This document shows, piece after piece, positions 58,948-64,000 of a DNA stretch of 64,000 nucleotides; within the stretch, counting starts at the first letter, position 1, and every line of letters begins with the position of its first letter. Position numbers and translations under genes: made by a program. The notes under the pieces were generated by a model. That model searched no databases. It was not told where the DNA came from and saw only the letters and a program-made list of their open reading frames with translations. The DNA is from Mycolicibacterium xanthum (GTDB lineage Bacteria; Actinomycetota; Actinomycetes; Mycobacteriales; Mycobacteriaceae): positions 245,931 to 309,930 of the forward strand of contig NZ_JAIFZS010000011.1 in NCBI RefSeq assembly GCF_019710635.1, in the 5' to 3' direction.

Positions 58948-59028
58948 AGCCGTCGACGCCTCGACAGGATCGCTTCAAAGCCCCACCCCATATGGGAGAC
59001 GCGCCCCAGCTGTGGGAGACTCACGACC

Positions 59029-59439
59029 GTGAGCTATGCCGGAGACATCACCCCCGAGGAAACCTGGAAGCTGCTGAGCGAGAACAGCGATGCCGTGCTC
59101 GTCGACGTGCGCACCGCTGCCGAGTGGCGCTTCGTCGGGGTGCCGGACCTGTCGCCGCTGGATCGCGATGTGGTGTACATCGAATGGAACCGCACCGACG
59201 GGACCCGCAACGACGGCTTCGTCGACGACCTCAGGGCCGCGGGCATCACGCCGGGGCGGCCGGTCGCCTTCCTGTGCCGGACGGGCACCCGCTCGGTCGG
59301 GGCCGCCAAGGCGGCGACCGCGGCGGGCATCGAACCGTCCTACAACATCCTCGACGGCTTCGAGGGCAACCTCGACGAGCACAAGCATCGCGGCGGCACC
59401 GGCTGGAAGGCCGTCGGTCTGCCCTGGGTGCAGTCGTGA
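59029..59439 (+). CDS. Rhodanese-like sulfurtransferase (Rv0390 type)
   Basis: A 136-residue single-domain rhodanese. SYAGDITPEETWKLLSE start matches Rv0390; active-site loop FLCRTGTRSVGAA has the catalytic Cys near residue 84. It overlaps metZ by four bases (GTGA). Transfer of sulfane sulfur next to a homocysteine-forming enzyme suggests a role in sulfur supply for methionine. Confidence 0.92.
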   Translation: MSYAGDITPEETWKLLSENSDAVLVDVRTAAEWRFVGVPDLSPLDRDVVYIEWNRTDGTRNDGFVDDLRAAGITPGRPVAFLCRTGTRSVGAAKAATAAGIEPSYNILDGFEGNLDEHKHRGGTGWKAVGLPWVQS

Positions 59440-60674
59440 CCGAACCGGTCGATTCGGTCCGCACGCCCAAGCCGTTGCCCGACGGGGTCAGCCAGGCCAC
59501 CATCGGCGTGCGCGGCGGGCTGCTGCGCTCCGGCTTCGAGGAGACCGCCGAGGCGGTGTACCTGACCTCCGGTTACGTCTACGGCAGCGCCGCGGAGGCG
59601 GAGAAGGCGTTCACCGGCGAGATCGACCGGTACGTCTACTCGCGCTACGGCAACCCGACGGTCTCGATGTTCGAGGAAAGGCTGCGGCTGATCGAGGGCG
59701 CCCCCGCCTGCTTCGCCACCTCCAGCGGGATGTCGGCGGTCTTCACCGCGCTGGGGGCCCTGCTGGCCACCGGGGACCGGTTGGTCGCCGCCCGCAGCCT
59801 GTTCGGGTCGTGCTTCGTGGTGTGCAGCGAGATCCTGCCCCGCTGGGGCGTGGAGACGGTGTTCGTGGACGGCGACGACCTCGCACAGTGGGAGGAGGCG
59901 CTGTCGGTGCCGACCCAGGCGGTGTTCTTCGAGACGCCGTCGAACCCGATGCAGTCGCTGGTCGACATTGCCGCGGTGTGCGACCTGGCCCATGGAGCCG
60001 GGGCGAAGGTGGTGCTCGACAACGTCTTCGCCACACCGATCCTGCAGCAGGGCTTCCCGCTGGGGGTCGACGTGGTGGTCTACTCGGGCACCAAGCACAT
60101 CGACGGCCAGGGCCGCGTGCTGGGCGGGGCGATCCTGGGCAGCCAGGAGTACATCGACGAGCCGGTGCAGAAACTGATGCGGCACACCGGTCCGGCGCTG
60201 AGCCCGTTCAATGCGTGGACGTTGCTGAAGGGTCTGGAGACGATGGCGCTGCGGGTGCAGCACCAGAATGAGTCGGCGCACCGGATCGCCGAGTTCCTCG
60301 AGGCCCATCCCGCCGTGAGCTGGGCCAGGTACCCGTTCCTGGAGTCGCACCCGCAGTACGACCTGGCCAAGCGGCAGATGACCGGCGGCGGCACCGTCGT
60401 CACCTTCGAGCTCGCAGCCGCCGGCGGAGCCGGCAATCCAGCCACCGCCAAGGAGCGCGCCTTCGAGGTGCTCGACAAGCTGCGGATCGTCGACATCTCC
60501 AACAACCTCGGTGACGCCAAGTCGCTGATCACGCATCCGGCCACCACGACCCACCGGGCGATGGGCCCGGAGGGCAGGGCGGCGATCGGGCTGGGCGACG
60601 GGGTGGTCCGGATCTCGGTCGGGCTGGAAGGCACCGAGGATCTGATCGCCGACCTGGATCAGGCCCTGAGCTAG
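59436..60674 (+). CDS. metZ: O-succinylhomoserine sulfhydrylase
   Basis: A 412-residue PLP enzyme of the Cys/Met-metabolism family converting O-succinylhomoserine and sulfide to homocysteine. Seen: YVYSRYGNPTVSMFEERL near residue 63, ATSSGMSAVFTALG near 88, and PLP Lys in VYSGTKHIDGQGRVLGG near 215. GTG start overlaps the rhodanese stop. Direct methionine sulfhydrylation pathway; same rhodanese-metZ pair occurs in Mtb (Rv0390-Rv0391). Confidence 0.96.
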   Translation: MTEPVDSVRTPKPLPDGVSQATIGVRGGLLRSGFEETAEAVYLTSGYVYGSAAEAEKAFTGEIDRYVYSRYGNPTVSMFEERLRLIEGAPACFATSSGMSAVFTALGALLATGDRLVAARSLFGSCFVVCSEILPRWGVETVFVDGDDLAQWEEALSVPTQAVFFETPSNPMQSLVDIAAVCDLAHGAGAKVVLDNVFATPILQQGFPLGVDVVVYSGTKHIDGQGRVLGGAILGSQEYIDEPVQKLMRHTGPALSPFNAWTLLKGLETMALRVQHQNESAHRIAEFLEAHPAVSWARYPFLESHPQYDLAKRQMTGGGTVVTFELAAAGGAGNPATAKERAFEVLDKLRIVDISNNLGDAKSLITHPATTTHRAMGPEGRAAIGLGDGVVRISVGLEGTEDLIADLDQALS

Positions 60675-61079
60675 GTGTCGCGCCGCTCCGAGCAGAAGAC
60701 GGCGCGCCGCAAGAAGCGCCGGGCCGGCCGCGACGAGGCGTGGATCCCGGCGCATGTCCACCAGCAACTCGACATCGCCGCCGAGCTCGAGGCGTTCGAC
60801 GTCGCGCTGACCGACCGGGGCTGGGAGTACTCCGAGGACGCCGACGACGAGGCGGGCGTGGCCTGGTATTGGCCGCCGTCGTATGCCGAGGTCGACGACG
60901 AGGACCAGCAGGTGGCCGCGACGGTGGTGCTGTTGAGTCCGGACGACGGCGGCGAGGTCGCGCACGTGGTGTTCGTCGGGACCGATCTGGACCACCAGTT
61001 CGGCCTGGACGAGCTGTTCGACCACCTCGACACGATCGAGGCCCACCGGATCGGGGCACCGCTCCCCGCCTTCACCTGA
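60675..61079 (+). CDS. Conserved hypothetical acidic protein
   Basis: A 134-residue soluble protein. GTG follows the metZ stop with no gap. The N-terminus is basic (RRSEQKTARRKKRRAGRDE), the rest strongly acidic with Trp/Tyr in GWEYSEDADDEAGVAWYWPP. No domain recognised. Co-transcription with rhodanese and metZ is very likely. A decayed hairpin element follows. Confidence 0.75.
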   Translation: MSRRSEQKTARRKKRRAGRDEAWIPAHVHQQLDIAAELEAFDVALTDRGWEYSEDADDEAGVAWYWPPSYAEVDDEDQQVAATVVLLSPDDGGEVAHVVFVGTDLDHQFGLDELFDHLDTIEAHRIGAPLPAFT

Positions 61080-61097
61080 CACCCACCTTCACCGGCG

Positions 61098-61157
61098 CCG
61101 AAATGGCATTCCAGCAGGGCCCTTCTCGCACTTTTCCTGCATGAGTGCGATCTCGCC
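61098..61157. repeat. Dispersed hairpin element, decayed copy
   Basis: The left arm CCGAAATGGCATTCCAGCAGG (61098-61118, 21 bases split here as CCGAAATGGCATTCC plus AGCAGG) is intact. The expected right arm at 61136-61157 keeps CCTGC and then matches about 10 of 16 positions. Loop in reverse orientation reads AAAGTGCGAG. It sits between converging genes, like the other copies. Confidence 0.7.
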
Positions 61158-61170
61158 GCTACGCCCCGTG

Positions 61171-62028
61171 TTACGACGGGCCGTCCACGACACCCCGTGC
61201 GGCCTGCGCGCGCCGCTCGTAGCCGTCCCGGGCCCCGCGGTCGAAGTCGAGGAACACCGTGTCGTTGCCCATCTTGTGGGCCAGCCAGCGGCGCGCCTTC
61301 GGCGCCAGCACGGGCGTTATCGCGCTGATGAAGCGCAGCGCGGGCGGCACCGACACCAGCGTGGTCGGCTTGTCGAGAATCTTGACCACGGCCGCCGCGA
61401 TGTCCTCGGGCTCGACCGGCTTCTGTGCCGAGGAGGTGTGTGTGCCCGCGATCAGCTCGGTGTTGGTGAAGGTCGGCATGACGCAACTGACCTCGACCCC
61501 CTGCGGGGCGAACTCGTCGGCCAGCGCGGTGGAAACGCCGACGACCGCGAACTTGGTGCCGGCGTAGACGGCCTGTCCGGGCACCGCGAGCATGCCGGCC
61601 ACCGAGGCGATGTTCACGATGTGCCCGCTGCGCCGGGCGGCCATCTCCGGCAGCACGAGCCGGCATCCGGTCAGCACGCCGTAGAAGTTCACCTCGATCG
61701 CCGAGCGGATCGCCTGCTCGGACTGCTCGAGGAACGGCCCGACCGGCATCACGCCGGCATTGTTGATCAGCACGTCGATCTGGCCGCGCCCATCGGTGCG
61801 GGCCTTGTCGAGGAACGCGGCGAACGACTCGGGGTCGGTCACGTCCAGCGGGTAGCCCGACACCTGACCGTAGCGGCCGAGTTCGGCGACCGCGGATTCC
61901 TGCAGCACCACCTCCCGGTCCCCGATGACCACTCGCGCACCGCGCTCGAGCAGTGCGGCCGCGGTCGCATAACCGATGCCCCGGGCCGCCCCGGTGATGG
62001 CGATCGTCTTGCCCCGGATGTTGTCCAT
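61171..62028 (-). CDS. Short-chain dehydrogenase/reductase
   Basis: A 285-residue SDR. TGAARGIGYATAAALLERG cofactor motif, DVLINNAGVMPVGPF near residue 88, catalytic NIASVAG and YAGTK (Tyr/Lys near 156-160). GDRE after strand two suggests NAD preference. ATG at 62028 removes a short 5' extension open to 62052. A C-terminal extension of about 60 residues (ARRWLAHKMGND...) is typical of mycobacterial lipid- or steroid-acting SDRs. Substrate unknown. Confidence 0.9.
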   Translation of the reverse strand: MDNIRGKTIAITGAARGIGYATAAALLERGARVVIGDREVVLQESAVAELGRYGQVSGYPLDVTDPESFAAFLDKARTDGRGQIDVLINNAGVMPVGPFLEQSEQAIRSAIEVNFYGVLTGCRLVLPEMAARRSGHIVNIASVAGMLAVPGQAVYAGTKFAVVGVSTALADEFAPQGVEVSCVMPTFTNTELIAGTHTSSAQKPVEPEDIAAAVVKILDKPTTLVSVPPALRFISAITPVLAPKARRWLAHKMGNDTVFLDFDRGARDGYERRAQAARGVVDGPS

Positions 62029-62117
62029 GCCGGCGTACTTTACAGGTGTCAAGTTTTGTCGGGAAGATGACGTGGGGCGTCAGCGCCGCGGGCCTCGTTG
62101 CGCTAGACATTGAGGTG

Positions 62118-62621
62118 ATGACCGAGTCCCCCGAAACCACGCCGGCCGAGCTGACCTTCGTGGCGGTCGGCCAGGACGACCCGCTGGCTGCGCCGCTGAT
62201 CGACGAGCTCGCCGTCGAGTACGCCGAGCGCTACGGTGGCGCCCGGGACCGGGTGTACGCCTGGCTGACGGGTTACTCCGCCGCCGAGTTCGAGGCACCC
62301 GGCGGCGGGCTGTTCGTCGGTCTGCTCGACGGCGTGCCGGTGACCGGCGGGGCGTTTCGGCGGTTCGACGACGAGACCGCGGAGCTGAAACGGATCTGGA
62401 CCGATCACCGGCACCGGCGTCGCGGCTACGGGCAGGCTCTGGTCGGCACGCTGGAGGCCGAGATCGCGGCACGCGGCTACTCGCGGATCTACCTGACGAC
62501 CGGCGACCGGCAGCCGGAGGCCGAGGCGCTGTACCTGTCGATGGGCTACCGGCGGCTGACCGAACCGCTGCCCGCCGACGGCGAGGTCTACCCGATCGCG
62601 TTCGTCAAGGAACCGGCGTGA
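62118..62621 (+). CDS. GNAT-family N-acetyltransferase
   Basis: A 167-residue GCN5-type acetyltransferase. Acetyl-CoA loop is HRRRGYGQALVGTLE near residue 100 (R/QxxGxG/A), preceded by AELKRIWTD and followed by IYLTTGDRQPEAEALYLSMG(Y), the usual motif B. Start ATG at 62118 or GTG at 62115. Divergent from the SDR. Substrate unknown. Confidence 0.88.
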   Translation: MTESPETTPAELTFVAVGQDDPLAAPLIDELAVEYAERYGGARDRVYAWLTGYSAAEFEAPGGGLFVGLLDGVPVTGGAFRRFDDETAELKRIWTDHRHRRRGYGQALVGTLEAEIAARGYSRIYLTTGDRQPEAEALYLSMGYRRLTEPLPADGEVYPIAFVKEPA

Positions 62622-62640
62622 CCGGCGATAGGCTTGCCGT

Positions 62641-62931
62641 GTGTCGCAGGCGACCGTGGGCGTGCTGCTGTTGGCCGGTGCCGCACTGATCTTCGGGTTC
62701 GGCGTGTTGTCCCGCGTGGTCATCGGCCGCAGGCGCGAGACCAAGGCGATCCGTGCCATGGTGCGGACCGTCCGGCACAGCAGGATCGCGCGAGTGCTGT
62801 TCGGGTCTTTCGAGGACGACGTCCTCGACGACGACGAACTCGACACGATGATCCTGATGCCGGCCGTCGTCGTGGCCTGTGGGCTGATCCTGATCGGAGT
62901 GTTCCTGCTCGGCTACGGCGCGCTGGCCTGA
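62641..62931 (+). CDS. Small two-helix membrane protein
   Basis: A 96-residue protein with helices at about residues 5-25 and 70-92 and a cytoplasmic or exported acidic loop (FEDDVLDDDELD). GTG start, 19 bases after the acetyltransferase stop. Conserved-looking, function unknown. Confidence 0.6.
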   Translation: MSQATVGVLLLAGAALIFGFGVLSRVVIGRRRETKAIRAMVRTVRHSRIARVLFGSFEDDVLDDDELDTMILMPAVVVACGLILIGVFLLGYGALA

Positions 62932-62943
62932 TTCACCGCTGGT

Positions 62944-63708
62944 TCATGGCCCAGCCATGGTTGCCTGACGAAGGGCCCGCGCCGCGGCTTCGCGCACCGG
63001 CCCCCGCCACGCCGGACCGTGTCCGGGCAGCAGCACCTCGGTGTCGAGCATGCCGAGCGCGTCGAGGCTGCGCAGGCACGCGGCCTCGTCGTGGTTGAAC
63101 ACCGCGGGCAGCAGTTGGGGACCCCGCTGCGGCGCCACCGGGTGGCCGGTCACCAGCGCGTCGCCGCTGACCAGCACACCGTCGACCAGATACGAACAGT
63201 GTCCGCCGGTGTGGCCGGGGGTGGGTACCGCTTTGGGGTGGCCCGGGAGGGTGGCCGCGACGTCCTCGGTCAGTACCGCGGCGCTCGGAATGCCGCCGTG
63301 GGTCAGCGCCCCCTTGCCGATGATCGCGACCGACCACTTCAGCCACTTCGGCCGCCACGCCTGGGTCGCCACGGCCAGCGGCGAGGCCTGTTCGAGGTAC
63401 TCCCGCTTGGCATGGCCGACCTCGTCGGCGTGGCAGTAGACCGGGATCCCGTGGGTCTCGGCGAACCAGATCGCCGTGCCGAAATGGTCGATGTGGGCGT
63501 GGGTCAACAGGATTGCGCGGAGGTCACCGATCCCGAAGTCGAGCCTGGCCAGCGAGTCCAGCACGTCGGCGCGGCTGCCCGGGAACCCCGCGTCGATCAG
63601 CACCGCACCGTCCCCGTGTTGATCGCCGGCGGTGATCACGGTCCAGTTGACCAGCTCGGTCCGGACGAAGTGGACGTGGTCGGTGATGGCCTCAATGACC
63701 GGTGCCAT
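62944..63708 (-). CDS. Metallo-beta-lactamase-fold hydrolase (Rv0406c type)
   Basis: A 254-residue protein. Zinc motif LLTHAHIDHFGTA near residue 68, TPGHTGGH near 160, SGDALV near 175 and a C-terminal LLPGHGPAW. Belongs with general hydrolases such as glyoxalase II-like proteins, not dedicated beta-lactamases. ATG at 63708 is chosen; the frame stays open to the window edge because the adjacent 27-bp repeats have no stop in that frame. Beside fgd1 as in Mtb. Confidence 0.9.
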   Translation of the reverse strand: MAPVIEAITDHVHFVRTELVNWTVITAGDQHGDGAVLIDAGFPGSRADVLDSLARLDFGIGDLRAILLTHAHIDHFGTAIWFAETHGIPVYCHADEVGHAKREYLEQASPLAVATQAWRPKWLKWSVAIIGKGALTHGGIPSAAVLTEDVAATLPGHPKAVPTPGHTGGHCSYLVDGVLVSGDALVTGHPVAPQRGPQLLPAVFNHDEAACLRSLDALGMLDTEVLLPGHGPAWRGPVREAAARALRQATMAGP

Positions 63709-63730
63709 GCGGCGAGTGTAGAAAAGAGCT

Positions 63731-63851
63731 TGTGCACGTGAGGAGCAATAGAGGCGGTGCGCACGTGAGGAGCAAGGGGGGCGGTGCGCACGTGAGGAGC
63801 AATAGAGGCGGTGCGCACGTGAGGAGCAGAGGCGGTGCGCACGTGAGGAGC
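63731..63851 (+). repeat. 27-bp tandem repeat between Rv0406c-like gene and fgd1
   Basis: Five copies of a core ACGTGAGGAGC begin at 63736, 63763, 63790, 63817 and 63841, with periods 27, 27, 27 and 24. Four are preceded by GGTGCGC, the first by TGTGC; between cores lies AATAGAGGC or a shortened form. Each core contains GAGGAG, a Shine-Dalgarno sequence; the last copy lies 11 bases before the fgd1 ATG. Confidence 0.95.
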
Positions 63852-63861
63852 GATGGGACAC

Positions 63862-64000
63862 ATGGCTGAACTGAAACTGGGCTACAAGGCATCCGCGGAG
63901 CAGTTCGCGCCCCGCGAACTCGTCGAGCTGGCCGTGGCGGCCGAAGAGCACGGCATGGACAGCGCGACCGTGAGCGATCACTTCCAGCCCTGGCGCCACG
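63862..64000 (+). CDS. fgd1: F420-dependent glucose-6-phosphate dehydrogenase, 3' truncated by window
   Basis: The first 46 codons read [20 protein letters not shown], then [20 protein letters not shown] and QPWRH. This is nearly identical to Mtb Fgd1, a luciferase-like TIM-barrel enzyme that reduces coenzyme F420 with glucose-6-phosphate. The Asp of SDHF and the His/Trp that follow form part of the F420 site. GAGGAG from the last tandem repeat is its ribosome binding site. The gene continues beyond base 64000. Confidence 0.97.
   Translation, partial: MAELKLGYKASAEQFAPRELVELAVAAEEHGMDSATVSDHFQPWRH

Larger units (their letters stand above)
58281..59028. other. Intergenic island with IS and gene remnants
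   Basis: This 748-base gap between the methyltransferase and the rhodanese gene holds a 3' gene remnant (58430-58507), a transposase fragment (58468-58947), and otherwise no supported gene. I could not identify matching terminal inverted repeats of the insertion sequence or a target duplication. Confidence 0.7.

Noticed and set aside
58281..59028. Complete insertion sequence
   Set aside because: Transposase lacks most of the DDE domain and no terminal inverted repeats could be paired around it.
63731..63851. CRISPR-like array
   Set aside because: Period is 27 bp with near-identical spacers of about 10-16 bases, no unique spacers and no cas genes.

Overview
The window comes from a high-GC mycobacterium, most likely a Mycolicibacterium-type rapid grower. 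The evidence is mycobacterial cell-envelope machinery (Mas-type PKS, PapA acyltransferase, FAAL, Sap/GAP protein, MmpL, TtfA), a dnaK-grpE-dnaJ-hspR operon, and an F420-dependent glucose-6-phosphate dehydrogenase (fgd1). Gene content and local order of the housekeeping part recall two blocks of the M. tuberculosis genome (around Rv0350-Rv0365 and Rv0380-Rv0407), reshuffled and interrupted by accessory genes. Species is not determinable by reading alone.

Bases 1-18.7 kb are an envelope-lipid locus: a 5'-truncated fully reducing PKS, a PapA1/2/3-type acyltransferase, two paralogous HxxxDG acyltransferase-like proteins and a fatty acyl-AMP ligase in one direction; then, on the other strand, a Sap/GAP membrane protein, a TB8.4/Rv1174c-like secreted protein and a GT1 glycosyltransferase; then an MmpL transporter with a repeat-bearing C-terminal tail. 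Together these could build, acylate, glycosylate and export a methyl-branched acyl glycolipid of the sulfolipid, trehalose-polyphleate or lipooligosaccharide kind.

Bases 18.7-23 kb hold the DnaK chaperone operon with its repressor gene hspR. Two HAIR operators and a SigH-like promoter precede dnaK. clpB at 30.4 kb has the same HAIR and SigH-like elements, so both belong to one heat-shock/disulphide-stress circuit. Between them (23-30.3 kb) lie an aldose epimerase, a globin-reductase fusion, a TetR-controlled membrane protein, a second Sap-type protein, guanine deaminase with a partner, and a GtrA protein.

Bases 33-42.8 kb hold a Coq4-like gene with TetR, ttfA (mycolate transport), an SDR, a SpoU-type RNA methyltransferase whose 3' end overlaps an MFS exporter antisense, that exporter's TetR, a GH76 mannanase-like protein, an NhaA-thioredoxin fusion and a DedA protein. 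Bases 43-51 kb hold fba, conserved mycobacterial proteins, a CDF metal exporter with a palindromic operator, a pyruvyl-transferase-like gene, an M50 protease and purA.

Bases 51-57 kb hold an MMPL-P450-ferredoxin operon divergent from purT. Bases 57.2-59 kb are a small accessory island (PDIM-type methyltransferase, broken IS5-family transposase, gene remnant) between purT and the rhodanese-metZ pair. The last 5 kb carry small conserved genes, a metallo-beta-lactamase-fold protein, and the start of fgd1, preceded by a 27-bp tandem repeat whose last copy supplies the ribosome binding site. Four dispersed hairpins with related loops (23.0, 33.0, 44.1 and 61.1 kb) recur at gene ends.
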